A DNA stretch of 64,000 nt. Source: Anaerotruncus colihominis. GTDB taxonomy: Bacteria > Bacillota > Clostridia > Oscillospirales > Ruminococcaceae. Made by a program: the position numbers and the translations under genes. The notes beneath the pieces were generated by a model. It saw only the letters and a list, made by a program, of their open reading frames with translations, was not told the DNA's origin and made no database searches. Below, one piece after another: positions 1 to 9,215 of this stretch. The DNA lies in the NCBI GenBank assembly GCA_025146135.1, contig CP102255.1, positions 1,488,001 through 1,552,000 on the forward strand. The letters run 5' to 3'. How positions within the stretch are numbered: position 1 is the first letter of the stretch; every line of letters begins with the position of its first letter.

Positions 1-1
1 A

Positions 2-397
2 TATCTGAATGCGGTCATGCAGTATACTGGTGTATTCTGCGGCCTGATTTCCTCTTCGTTGGACGCATGGCTTTTCACCCAGATTAATGGAGGCAACTGT
101 ATCTCACTCCCATTGAATCAGGGCTATGGCTGGGCCGCGGACGTGAATCTACAGTTTGTGTTCGACCGGATTTTCAGTGTAGAACGGGGATGCGGTTACC
201 CTGAGAACCGCAAAGAGTCTCAGCAGGCGTCCAGGAAGATTCTGGAGAAAATTTCTGCAATTGCTCATCGACCCATCTTTGAGATACTGGAGGATATACC
301 TCGGGAGATCGTGGAACGGGTGGTTAATTATCCGGGCTTTATAGAAGTGCTCGATCAGCAAAGCCGGGACAAGCTGAACAAGTATCTTAAAGCCTGA
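2..397 (+). CDS. C-terminal part of an unidentified protein, first gene of the catabolic operon
   Basis: The reading frame is open from base 2, so the gene begins upstream of the window and only about 131 C-terminal residues are visible; the first Met at base 17 is unlikely to be the real start. The fragment opens with a hydrophobic stretch (VFCGLISSSLDAWLF) and ends in a charged helical tail. I do not recognise the family and see no metal-binding or nucleotide-binding motif. It stops 28 bases before the IolD-like gene, with only a ribosome binding site between them, so it very likely belongs to the same operon. A catabolic enzyme or auxiliary subunit is plausible but not shown. Confidence 0.6.
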   Translation, partial: YLNAVMQYTGVFCGLISSSLDAWLFTQINGGNCISLPLNQGYGWAADVNLQFVFDRIFSVERGCGYPENRKESQQASRKILEKISAIAHRPIFEILEDIPREIVERVVNYPGFIEVLDQQSRDKLNKYLKA

Positions 398-425
398 CAA
401 CCGAAAAGAAAGGAAGGCTAAGACA

Positions 426-2306
426 ATGAGTGAACTAATTGAGGCAAGAAGGAAACGCGCTGAAGCTATTCGCACCTATGGTACTCTGCAAAAGGCAATT
501 GCTGCCGGAAGTCTGCAGCAATTTCAGGATATCAGCCTGAGCGAGGCTGTTGTGTTAGGTTTGCTGAACCAGGGCGTTAAAACCTTCATCGGTATTTTTG
601 GCCACGGCATGACTGATGTGGGTGAGGCGTTGCGCATTTATGAAGAGGCTGGAGCGGTTCGGGTCATCAATGTACGTAACGAGATAGAGGCATCCCATGC
701 AGCGGCTATGCTCAGGTGGAAGTATGACGAGGTTCCAGCGGTCTTTACCTCCATTGGTCCAGGAGCGCTGCAGGCTGCGGCAGGTTCGCTGGTCTGTCTC
801 TCCAACGGATTGGGTGTTTATTACCTGATGGGTGACGAGACCAGTCATAGTGAAGGCCCCAATATGCAACAGATTCCCAAGCGGGAGCAGGAACTATTCC
901 TACGACTGCTGTCTACACTGGGCCACGCATACTCCCTGCATACGCCGGAGGCCGTATTTACAGCGCTCAAACGGGGCGATGCCATTGTTAATGGAGATAT
1001 GAAACAATCCCCCTTCTATATGTTGCTGCCCATGAATATTCAGCCTCAAATTATGGAGTCCTGCAATCTGATGGAGTTTCCCCAGCGTTCGAAACCATCT
1101 CGCATTATTAGTGCTGATCAAGACTTGTTTAAGCAGGCGTCAGAACTAATCCAGCATGCGACAAGGATTACGGTGAAGGCGGGCGGAGGTGCGGCTGGGG
1201 TGTCCGCCCAGGTGCTGGAGGAATTTCTGGAACTGGCCGACGCGGTATATGTCCATGGCCCACAGGTTCCTGGACTGTACCCCAGCTCTATGCCTCGTAA
1301 TATGGGTGTGGGCGGCTCTAAAGGTTCCATCTCCGGCAACTTTGCCATGAATGAGTGCGAGTTGATGATCGTCATTGGCGCCCGGGGTGTATGCCAGTGG
1401 GATTGCTCGGGTACGGCCTATCACAAAGCCAAGAATATCATTAACATCAACTGTGAGTATGAGGATTTGGGCCAGTACAACAATAGCCTGCGTATTCAGG
1501 GTGATGCGGAAAGCGTTCTGGTTAAACTGATTGATGAGCTGAAGAGACTGCCTGGCAAGGAGCATGATCCTGCTTGGTTGGCGCAGTGTGGTGAGAAGCG
1601 GACACAGTGGATGGCATTTAAGCAGGAACGGTATGATAACCCTGTACTGATGGATCCGAAGTGGGGTGAGCCTTTGCTAACTCAGCCCGCAGCCATCAAG
1701 GTAGCGGTAGACTTTGCTGATCATCATGGATGTATTAAAATCTTTGACGCAGGCGATGTTCAGGCCAACGGCTTCCAAATCGTTACTGACGAAAAACCGG
1801 GCCAGACCATTACCGACAGTGGATCTTCTTATATGGGATTTGCAGTGTCCTCTATGTTGGCCTTTGCTTTGAAGGGCAACCTGGATTATCCCATTGCTTT
1901 TACCGGAGATGGCAGTTTCATGATGAATCCCCAGATTCTTATTGATGCGGTCCAATATGGACTTAAAGGTATGATTATTCTGCTGGATAACCGGCGCATG
2001 GGCGCTATCACCAGTCTGCAGTATGCTCAGTATGCTGAGGAGTTCAAGACCGACGACCAAGTAGCGGTGGACTACATCAAGATGGCGGAGTCCATCAGGG
2101 GAGTTAAGGGTTTCTATGGTGGTCACACAGTGGAAGAGCTGGGAGCAGCTCTCCAGCAGGCTTACAAATATGACGGTCTGTCAGTGGTGCATATTCCTGT
2201 TTATTACGGCGAGGAAGATATGGCTGGCTTTGGTTGTTTTGGTGACTGGAATGTAGGCAACTGGTGCCAGCGGGTGCAGCGGCTCAAGCATACCCTGGGT
2301 TTCTGA
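426..2306 (+). CDS. IolD-like thiamine-diphosphate-dependent enzyme
   Basis: This 626-residue protein has the three-part layout of TPP enzymes of the acetolactate synthase/IolD group. An N-terminal pyrimidine-binding domain carries the activating Glu (RNEIEASHA, E86), and a C-terminal pyrophosphate domain has the GDGS...N Mg-TPP motif (D495, N522). The N-terminal GIFGHG motif (about residues 56-61) and the length close to IolD (about 637 residues) point to 3D-trihydroxycyclohexane-1,2-dione hydrolase, which opens a cyclic 1,2-diketone in inositol breakdown. No other inositol-ring gene (iolB, iolC, iolE, iolG) is present, so the substrate may be another cyclic diketone or alpha-keto compound. 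The ATG follows AAGGAAGG. Family assignment is firm; substrate is inference. Confidence 0.8.
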   Translation: MSELIEARRKRAEAIRTYGTLQKAIAAGSLQQFQDISLSEAVVLGLLNQGVKTFIGIFGHGMTDVGEALRIYEEAGAVRVINVRNEIEASHAAAMLRWKYDEVPAVFTSIGPGALQAAAGSLVCLSNGLGVYYLMGDETSHSEGPNMQQIPKREQELFLRLLSTLGHAYSLHTPEAVFTALKRGDAIVNGDMKQSPFYMLLPMNIQPQIMESCNLMEFPQRSKPSRIISADQDLFKQASELIQHATRITVKAGGGAAGVSAQVLEEFLELADAVYVHGPQVPGLYPSSMPRNMGVGGSKGSISGNFAMNECELMIVIGARGVCQWDCSGTAYHKAKNIININCEYEDLGQYNNSLRIQGDAESVLVKLIDELKRLPGKEHDPAWLAQCGEKRTQWMAFKQERYDNPVLMDPKWGEPLLTQPAAIKVAVDFADHHGCIKIFDAGDVQANGFQIVTDEKPGQTITDSGSSYMGFAVSSMLAFALKGNLDYPIAFTGDGSFMMNPQILIDAVQYGLKGMIILLDNRRMGAITSLQYAQYAEEFKTDDQVAVDYIKMAESIRGVKGFYGGHTVEELGAALQQAYKYDGLSVVHIPVYYGEEDMAGFGCFGDWNVGNWCQRVQRLKHTLGF

Positions 2307-2408
2307 TGGAATTTGTATCCCTCCAAGAAGCAGATTCCTATTGCTTGTCTTGTTTAAAGGAGTCAGTTTCCTTGATAAACTGAAATCTATTTTAAAAGGA
2401 GAAAGATT

Positions 2409-3515
2409 ATGAGCTATCAGGTACCGGAGAAAATGAAGGCTTGGGTTTTGGGAAATCCCGGTGAGCTTACTCTGCAGGAGAAGCCTGTTCCTCAGCCCGA
2501 CAAGGCAGAAGTTCTTGTGCGGGTGGACGCAGTTGCGATCTGTGCTACTGACCTGGAGATCATCGAGCGCGGTTTACCTGCCATGATTCAGGGTGGTACC
2601 CCTTTTAATAAAGGATTTATCCCCGGCCACGAGTATATGGGTACCGTCGTCAAGTTAGGACCCGGCGTGGATGAGTATAAAGTGGGTGACCGGGTGGCCG
2701 TGGAGATTCATGCTGGCTGCAATGGATGCGAGCGTTGCCGAGAAGGCATGTACACTTCTTGCCTGAACTACGGCAAGAACTATGAAGGTAACGATAAGGG
2801 TCACCGTGCCAACGGTTTTACCACCGACGGTGGTTTTGCTGAGTATGCTGTTAACAGCATTAAGACACTCACCCATATCGGTGACAATGTCTCTGATGAG
2901 GAAGCCACTTTGATTGTGACTGCCGGTACTGCTATGTACGGCCTGGATACTCTGGGTGGTCTGGTAGCTGGTCAGTCGGTGGTGGTTTCCGGTCCTGGCC
3001 CCATAGGCCTGATGGCTGTGGCAGTGGCCAAGTCTCTGGGGGCAAATCCGGTAATTCTTACCGGTACCCGGGACAACCGTCTGGAGCTGGGCAAAAAGCT
3101 GGGGGCCGACTACACCATCAACGTCCGCAACCAGGATGTAGTGGAAGCGGTGAAGGAGATTACACACGGCGAGGGTGTCAACTATGTTATGGAATGCTCC
3201 GGTGCTCCCAATGCAGTGAACGAGGCTTCCAGCATGGTAAAGCGGGGCGGCAAGATTTGCCTGTGCGCTTTCCCTTCTAAGCCGGTAGAGGTAGATGTGG
3301 CCGCTCTGGTACGCAACAACATTTCTCTGCTTGGTATCCGGGGTGAGGGCCGCAGTGCTGTACACCGGGCTGCATCCCTGATCACAGAGAAGCGATTTGA
3401 CGCATCGCTGATCCATACCCACACGTTCTCCTTTGAGCAACTGCCTACTGCTCTGAAGTATTCCAAGGAACGCATCGAAGACGCCATCAAGGTTGTGGTG
3501 AAGATCCCCGGGTAA
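2409..3515 (+). CDS. Zinc-dependent medium-chain alcohol/polyol dehydrogenase
   Basis: The 368-residue protein is a zinc MDR-family dehydrogenase of the sorbitol/threonine dehydrogenase type. The catalytic zinc ligands fit C45 and H74-E75 (GHEYMGTV), and the structural zinc site is the set C104, C107, C110, C118. A Rossmann motif GPGPIG near residue 195 binds NAD(P). It should oxidise a secondary alcohol to a ketone, or the reverse. It lies about 100 bases after the IolD-like gene and before a molybdenum hydroxylase, so it probably supplies or removes the keto group of the same substrate. The ATG is preceded by AAAGGAGAAAG, a strong ribosome binding site. Exact substrate cannot be read from sequence. 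Confidence 0.88.
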   Translation: MSYQVPEKMKAWVLGNPGELTLQEKPVPQPDKAEVLVRVDAVAICATDLEIIERGLPAMIQGGTPFNKGFIPGHEYMGTVVKLGPGVDEYKVGDRVAVEIHAGCNGCERCREGMYTSCLNYGKNYEGNDKGHRANGFTTDGGFAEYAVNSIKTLTHIGDNVSDEEATLIVTAGTAMYGLDTLGGLVAGQSVVVSGPGPIGLMAVAVAKSLGANPVILTGTRDNRLELGKKLGADYTINVRNQDVVEAVKEITHGEGVNYVMECSGAPNAVNEASSMVKRGGKICLCAFPSKPVEVDVAALVRNNISLLGIRGEGRSAVHRAASLITEKRFDASLIHTHTFSFEQLPTALKYSKERIEDAIKVVVKIPG

Positions 3516-3526
3516 AGATAACGAAT

Positions 3527-3559
3527 GCTGTCCGCCCCGGCTTTGCTGAGGCGGACAGC
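3527..3559 (+). promoter_or_regulatory. Intra-operon hairpin without a U-tract
   Basis: GCTGTCCGCC pairs perfectly with GGCGGACAGC around a 13-base loop, just after the dehydrogenase stop. It is followed by C and A/T-mixed bases, not by a run of T, so it is more likely an mRNA-processing or stability element within the operon than a terminator. Confidence 0.5.
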
Positions 3560-3594
3560 CCCCCGATATATCGTGGAGCGAGGAGAATGACCCC

Positions 3595-4476
3595 ATGCTT
3601 CAGTATAAAAAATACTATATGCCGCAGTCCCTTGAGGAACTATTCAGCTTTCTGGATAGCTTCCAGGGTACTTTTGACATCATTGCGGGAGGCACCGATC
3701 GCTTTGCCGGGGAAAAGGACCCTTCCCTACGAGCAGAGGTTGGGGTGGATATTAGCAATATTGCATTTTTCTCTAGGATTAAGGTGGAAGAAAACCTTCT
3801 TCTCATGGGAGCAAATACTAGGATCCAGGATTTTTTGATAAATCAAACATTAGTGGACTGTGTCCCTATTATGCGACACAGCGCCATCTATTTTGCCGAC
3901 CAGCAGATCCGTGAGATGGCAACAGTGGGTGGGAATTTGGCAAATGCGTCTCCCACTGGAGACATGATTCCTCCGCTGTTGGCACTGGATGCCACAATAC
4001 ACACTGTTATGAAGGACGGAAGCGGTATTTGTGGCAGGGATATCTCCATGGGTCAGTTTATCAAAGGTGTGGGAAAAACTCCGCTTCAACGGGGCGAATT
4101 GATATCATTTATTTCCTGCCCCATCCTAAGAGGCTATGGTTGTGCATTTAAAAAAGTAGGCCAGCGCAGGTCGCTGTGTATCTCCACGGTCAACTCTGCC
4201 TTCCTAGTGAAAGCTGATTTTGAAGGTAAATGCTTTGAGGATGTGCGTATTGCCTTTGGCGGGGTGGCACCCATCCCTGTACGGGTAAAAGAGGTAGAGG
4301 AGGTACTGCAGGGGGCCCCTATCACTCGTCAGGCTATTTATGATGCGCTGGAGCATATTCCTTTGGATATGGTTCAGTCCCGGAGCAGGCGGGAGTACAG
4401 AAAACATGTAATCTGGAACTTTATGTTGGCTGGCCTATACGAATCTTTGGCTGAACTGGGGATACAGCCCCAGTGA
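3595..4476 (+). CDS. FAD-binding subunit of a molybdenum hydroxylase (CoxM/XdhB-like)
   Basis: The 293-residue protein has the FAD-binding fold of the medium subunit of xanthine dehydrogenase/CO dehydrogenase-type enzymes. The AGGTD loop at residues 31-35 contacts the FAD pyrophosphate, and the TVGGNLANASPTGD signature lies near residues 108-121. A C-terminal CO_deh_flav_C-type domain follows. It passes electrons from the Fe-S clusters of its partner to NAD or another acceptor. It sits directly upstream of the fused Fe-S/Mo subunit, as expected for one complex. The ATG follows GCGAGGAGAATGACCCC. Confidence 0.88.
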   Translation: MLQYKKYYMPQSLEELFSFLDSFQGTFDIIAGGTDRFAGEKDPSLRAEVGVDISNIAFFSRIKVEENLLLMGANTRIQDFLINQTLVDCVPIMRHSAIYFADQQIREMATVGGNLANASPTGDMIPPLLALDATIHTVMKDGSGICGRDISMGQFIKGVGKTPLQRGELISFISCPILRGYGCAFKKVGQRRSLCISTVNSAFLVKADFEGKCFEDVRIAFGGVAPIPVRVKEVEEVLQGAPITRQAIYDALEHIPLDMVQSRSRREYRKHVIWNFMLAGLYESLAELGIQPQ

Positions 4477-4553
4477 CATGAGAGGTATAAAGTGCTGACA
4501 GCATTGTTTACCTGCCTGTGGGGCAAAACATCTGATCCGATGAGGAGCATGTT

Positions 4554-7433
4554 ATGAGCTTAGAACTTGTAAAAGTTGAGATGAAGGTCAACGGCAAAAA
4601 CATCTACAGAAACGTGGCCCCATCTATGCGCTTGGCAGACTTTCTGCGGGACGAACTCCATCTGATTGGGACAAAAAAGGGCTGCAACGCTGGAGAATGT
4701 GGAACATGCTCGGTGCTAATCAACGGGGTGCTGAAAAAAAGCTGTTTGATCCCGGTTATCAAGGTCAATCACTGTGAAGTCGTGACAATCGAGGGAATCG
4801 GAATTGATGGGCTGAGCATCATTCAGAAGAGCTTTATGAAAGTGGGTGCGGTTCAGTGTGGATACTGTACTCCTGGAATGATCATGGCTGCTACAGCTAT
4901 TTTGAAGGCTAACCGTAACCCTGACCGGGCTGAAATCCGAAGAGGGTTAGGGGGGAACATCTGCAGATGTACAGGTTATGCCAAGATTATTGAGGCTATT
5001 GAACTGGCCCGGGATGTGCTAAACCAGAACAAGACCCCCGACTGTCTGGAGCCTGCTGTTCCTACAGATACCAGTAAAATAATCGGTTCATGCACTGAGC
5101 GGGTGGATGCCAAAGGAAAGGTTACCGGAGCACTAGAATATGCAGCCGATATGGTGATGCCCAGGATGCTCCACATACATTTGATTCGTAGCAAGGAGGT
5201 TCACGCGGAAATCGTCAGCATCGATTACTCCAGAGCGTTGGAGCAACCCGGAGTAGAGACGGTGCTTACAAGCGATGATGTACCTGGCCAGGACGGCATA
5301 GGCGTGTACTACCATGACCAGCCAGTACTTGCTAAGAGTAAGGTGCGTTTCTATGGGGAACCGGTGGTGGCCATTGTAGCTGAAACTCTGGATGAGGCAC
5401 AGGCAGCTGCAGCTTTTGTAGAGATTACCTATAAAAAACTGCCGGTGGTATCCAGTGTAGCAGAGGCTATGGCTGGTAAGGCTGTAGTTCATGAGGATCA
5501 TCCGGATAACTTGGTGTGCAGTACCACTATTGTAAAAGGCAATGTAGAAGAAGGGTTCTGCAAAAGCCACGTCATTGTCGAACAGGATTATGCAACTCAG
5601 TGTGTGGAACATGCCTATCTGGAAACAGAGGCTGGCCTAGCTTATCTGGATCCGGACGGTGTGCTGGTAGTGAAATCTTGTGATCAGGACATTACCCACC
5701 ACCGTATGCTGCTGTCCAAAATTTTGAATATGCCTATCAATAAGGTAAGGGTCATCATGACCCCAGTGGGCGGTGGCTTCGGTGGTAAGGAGGATATGAT
5801 CTATCAAGGGATTTTGGCGATTGCAGCCCTAAAAACTAAGCGCCCGGTAAAGTTAGTTTTCTCCAGAGAGGACTCTATGGTAGGCAGCGCTAAACGACAT
5901 CCGGTGCTGATCCACCATAAAATTGGCCTGAGCAAGGATGGCAGGATCCAGGCCATTGAGATTACCATGGATGCTGATGGAGGAGCCTACTGCTTATCTA
6001 CCAAGGGTACAGTGGCTAAGGCAGCCATCCTGGGGGCGGGTCCCTACGAAATTGAGAATGTTAAAGTACTTTCCAGAGGGCACTACACCAACAATACCCC
6101 CTCTGGAGCTATGCGTACATTCGGTGTTCTTCAGCCTACCTTTGCGATTGAGTCTACCATGGACATCTGTTCAGAACGTCTAGGGATTGATCCTATTGAG
6201 CTTCGTTTGCGCAATGCAGTCAAAGACGGCAGCCTAACCCACACCCAACAGGTACTGGGGCGGGTAAGCTATAGTCGGACGCTGCAAGAGTGTGCTAGAC
6301 TATCCAGCTGGGAGAGTGGCCCCTCATGGGTACGGGGGTCAGAACGCAAGGATGTGAGAAGAGATCAGATCGCCACGCCATATATCCCTGGTAGTGAATT
6401 CAAAGCACTGGAGGCCCTGGCGCTGTGCAATTCACGGTTCCGCTATGGTCGGGGTGTAGGTACAGGATGGTATGGGATTGGCCGCTGCGCTACAGTGGAT
6501 AAGGCGGGCGCTTTTGTGGAGATCGACGACGGTGGAACCGCCATGGTACTGACTGGCGTAACTGAGATCGGCGAGGGTATCCTGACCGTGCTCACACAAA
6601 TTGTGGCAGATGAGTTGGGGATCTATCCGGAGGATGTTACCATTGGCGACAATGATACTGCTCGAGTTCCTGAAGCTGCCCATGCCGGAGCAAGCCGCCA
6701 ATCCTATATGATTGGCAATGCAGTCATGAATGCTTGCCGGGATGTAAAAGCCAAATTTATTCGAGAGATTGCTGACTATTGGAACGTGGATCCATCTTCT
6801 ATTCGTATGCGTAATCGACGGATCTATGTAGAGGGACACGGCCATTATGATCTGCCTTTGGCAGAGGCGGTGGACATTTGTAAAAAAATTCGCGGCATTG
6901 TTCCCCTTGGCGCCGGTACCTATACTGCTCACCACGAAGGCCTGGATCAGACCACCGGAAAGGGAAATCCATGGCAGGCTTACGTATTTGGCAGTCAGGT
7001 TGCCGAGGTAGCAGTGGATACTTACACCGGCGAAGTACACGTGCTGGGTATCTGGGCTGCCCATGATGTGGGTAGAGCCATCAATCCAAGAGGGGTAGAA
7101 GGACAGATAGAGGGAGGTGCTGTCCAGAGTGTGGGACAGGCAATTATGGAGAACTTTGAGCTATCTGGCGGAGTCCCCTCCAACAAAAGCTTTGCGAAGT
7201 ATATTTTGCCTACCTGCGTGGATGTACCAGAATTCCATTCCACCCTGGTGGAGGAGCGAGATCCTTTCAGCCCGTTGGGGGCAAAAGGTATTGGCGAACC
7301 AGCTCCTCTGCCTACGGTACCGGCAGTAATCAACGCCATTTATGATGCTGTGGGAGTTCGAATCACCCAGCTTCCGGCAACCCCAGAGAAGATACTCAAT
7401 GCCATGGCCGAGCAAGGGTTCAATGTGTTTTGA
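4554..7433 (+). CDS. Fused [2Fe-2S]/molybdopterin subunit of a molybdenum hydroxylase (XdhD-like)
   Basis: The 959-residue protein joins two subunits that are often separate. Residues 1-155 carry the plant-type [2Fe-2S] cysteines C44, C49, C52 and C64 and the second cluster cysteines C102, C105, C137 and C139. The rest is a molybdopterin-binding domain with GGGFGGKED near residue 404 and the GIGEPAP motif, whose E915 matches the catalytic Glu of xanthine dehydrogenases. The size and order match the E. coli XdhD type (about 956 residues). Such enzymes hydroxylate heterocycles or aldehydes with oxygen from water. The substrate is unknown. Molybdenum cofactor maturation genes such as xdhC are not in this window. 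Confidence 0.88.
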   Translation: MSLELVKVEMKVNGKNIYRNVAPSMRLADFLRDELHLIGTKKGCNAGECGTCSVLINGVLKKSCLIPVIKVNHCEVVTIEGIGIDGLSIIQKSFMKVGAVQCGYCTPGMIMAATAILKANRNPDRAEIRRGLGGNICRCTGYAKIIEAIELARDVLNQNKTPDCLEPAVPTDTSKIIGSCTERVDAKGKVTGALEYAADMVMPRMLHIHLIRSKEVHAEIVSIDYSRALEQPGVETVLTSDDVPGQDGIGVYYHDQPVLAKSKVRFYGEPVVAIVAETLDEAQAAAAFVEITYKKLPVVSSVAEAMAGKAVVHEDHPDNLVCSTTIVKGNVEEGFCKSHVIVEQDYATQCVEHAYLETEAGLAYLDPDGVLVVKSCDQDITHHRMLLSKILNMPINKVRVIMTPVGGGFGGKEDMIYQGILAIAALKTKRPVKLVFSREDSMVGSAKRHPVLIHHKIGLSKDGRIQAIEITMDADGGAYCLSTKGTVAKAAILGAGPYEIENVKVLSRGHYTNNTPSGAMRTFGVLQPTFAIESTMDICSERLGIDPIELRLRNAVKDGSLTHTQQVLGRVSYSRTLQECARLSSWESGPSWVRGSERKDVRRDQIATPYIPGSEFKALEALALCNSRFRYGRGVGTGWYGIGRCATVDKAGAFVEIDDGGTAMVLTGVTEIGEGILTVLTQIVADELGIYPEDVTIGDNDTARVPEAAHAGASRQSYMIGNAVMNACRDVKAKFIREIADYWNVDPSSIRMRNRRIYVEGHGHYDLPLAEAVDICKKIRGIVPLGAGTYTAHHEGLDQTTGKGNPWQAYVFGSQVAEVAVDTYTGEVHVLGIWAAHDVGRAINPRGVEGQIEGGAVQSVGQAIMENFELSGGVPSNKSFAKYILPTCVDVPEFHSTLVEERDPFSPLGAKGIGEPAPLPTVPAVINAIYDAVGVRITQLPATPEKILNAMAEQGFNVF

Positions 7434-7667
7434 ACTCGGGAGGGGGAAGAACACCGCGTTGGTGTTGGCTGGAAAGCTGATATTCCTGCAGTCGGCTAAT
7501 AAAAATTCTTTGACCAAGATTTTGCGCCTGGGGTTGAAAAATGCAACGCTAGCATGGAAATGTTGTGCAGAACATTTCTGATTTTGCCTTGGAGAGGCCC
7601 TAGGGGAAAACAGGCTAGTTAGGCGCACGACGACAACTTCATCAATAATTGATCGGAGGACATTCTG
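7434..7667 (+). other. Intergenic stretch before the transporter gene
   Basis: This 234-base gap holds no convincing gene. The apparent frame running through it continues a shadow of the previous gene. I see no clear terminator or sigma-A promoter. A good ribosome binding site (GATCGGAGGACATTCTG) ends the gap, so transcription may simply continue into the transporter. Confidence 0.4.
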
Positions 7668-9152
7668 ATGAGCGTACCTAATCAAACAAACACAATATCT
7701 AAGGACTCCAATCTTACGATGAAACGGTGGATATATATAGCTATCAGTGTGCTTGCGCTGATCCTGGTGAAAAATATTACTTTCCCAACAGCGCTTACCA
7801 CTGTGGAAGGGGCTTCTTTGACTCCACAAGGTCAGGATGCTTTGGCAGTGCTGGTATTTGCCCTGCTGCTTTGGGTTACTGAGGCAATTCCCTTCCACTT
7901 TACCGGTTTGCTTGCGCTGGTGCTGTTGGCTCTGTTCGGTGTGGACTCCTTCTCCAACATCGTGAGTGAGGGATTTGGCAACAACAACGTGATCTTTTTC
8001 ATCGGCGTATTTATTCTGAGCGCGTTCATCAATAAGTGTGGCCTGGGCAAGCGAATTGTTAACTGTTGCCTGTCTGTGACGGGGAATCAGACCAAATTTA
8101 TCCTTCTTGGCTTTCTGACAGTGGGTGCTATTCTGTCCATGTGGATGTCTAACATGGCGGTGGCCGCTATGCTGATGCCTTTGGCTAAGTCGCTTCTGGA
8201 TGAGGAAGGCCTCAAGCCCATGGAGAGCAAGTTTGGCAAGGGATTGCTGATCTCTGTGGCCTGGGGAAGCCTAATCGGAGGTCTTGGGACCCCGGCGGGC
8301 AACGGCCCAAACCCCTTGGCTATTGGCTTTATGGAGGATATGGCAGGTGTACAGGTCTCGTTTTTAGATTGGATGATCTATGGCGTGCCTATTACTTTGG
8401 TGCTGATTCCCATAAGCTGGGGCATATTACTGCTGGTGTTCCGGCCTGAAATCAAACAGCTAAAAAAGAGCAATGATGAGATCCGAAATGAGGCCCGCAA
8501 TCAATCCCCACTCACGCGGGACGAAAAAGTTACTCTGGTAATCTTTCTGCTTACCGTGGTTCTGTGGATATTCTCCTCTCAGATTGCTGATTTGCTGGGC
8601 GTCGGTATCCCTATCTCTCTGCCTGTTATTATTACCACTATGATTTTCTTTTTCCCTGGTGTGTGTACGATCAAGTATAAGGAAATCGAAAAAGACGTCT
8701 CTTGGAGCAGCATTATTCTGGTGCTGGCCGGCGTCTCTCTGGGCATGGTTCTCTATGATACAGGCGTGGCTGACTGGATCGCCATGGGCCTGCTAGGCAA
8801 TATCAATGGCCTGAGCCCGGTAATGATGGTCTTTGTGGTAGTGTTGAGCATTACCCTGATGAACATAGCCCTGTCAAGTGCTACAGTTTCAGCTAGCATC
8901 GTAATGCCAATTGTGATTGAGCTGTCTATGAGCATTGGAATGCCTACTGTATCTATTGCCCTTCCTGCGGCACTGGGGACCTCTCTGGCTTTTATTTTGA
9001 TTACCTCTACTCCTACCAATGTCATTGCATATTCGGCGGGCTATTTCTCCATTAAGGATTTTGCCAAGGCGGGTATTCTAATGTCTTTGGTATCTTGTGT
9101 GGTTGTTTCTCTGGGGATGTATGGCGTAGGTCTGCTGACTGGCATGTACTAA
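7668..9152 (+). CDS. DASS-family (SLC13) anion:sodium symporter
   Basis: The 494-residue protein is an integral membrane transporter with about 11-12 hydrophobic segments. It carries the two repeat signatures of the divalent anion:Na+ symporter family: GTPAGNGPNP near residues 206-215 and TSTPTN near residue 446, which line the sodium and substrate sites. Members import dicarboxylates, tricarboxylates or sulfate with Na+. Its place inside the operon says the pathway substrate, or an exported product, is probably a negatively charged organic acid. The N-terminus is an extended cytosolic segment before the first membrane helix. Confidence 0.85.
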   Translation: MSVPNQTNTISKDSNLTMKRWIYIAISVLALILVKNITFPTALTTVEGASLTPQGQDALAVLVFALLLWVTEAIPFHFTGLLALVLLALFGVDSFSNIVSEGFGNNNVIFFIGVFILSAFINKCGLGKRIVNCCLSVTGNQTKFILLGFLTVGAILSMWMSNMAVAAMLMPLAKSLLDEEGLKPMESKFGKGLLISVAWGSLIGGLGTPAGNGPNPLAIGFMEDMAGVQVSFLDWMIYGVPITLVLIPISWGILLLVFRPEIKQLKKSNDEIRNEARNQSPLTRDEKVTLVIFLLTVVLWIFSSQIADLLGVGIPISLPVIITTMIFFFPGVCTIKYKEIEKDVSWSSIILVLAGVSLGMVLYDTGVADWIAMGLLGNINGLSPVMMVFVVVLSITLMNIALSSATVSASIVMPIVIELSMSIGMPTVSIALPAALGTSLAFILITSTPTNVIAYSAGYFSIKDFAKAGILMSLVSCVVVSLGMYGVGLLTGMY

Positions 9153-9215
9153 TTCCAACGGGGGATAAAATGGTACTCTGCCGCTTTCATCATCATCTCA
9201 GAAAGGAAGAATGAT

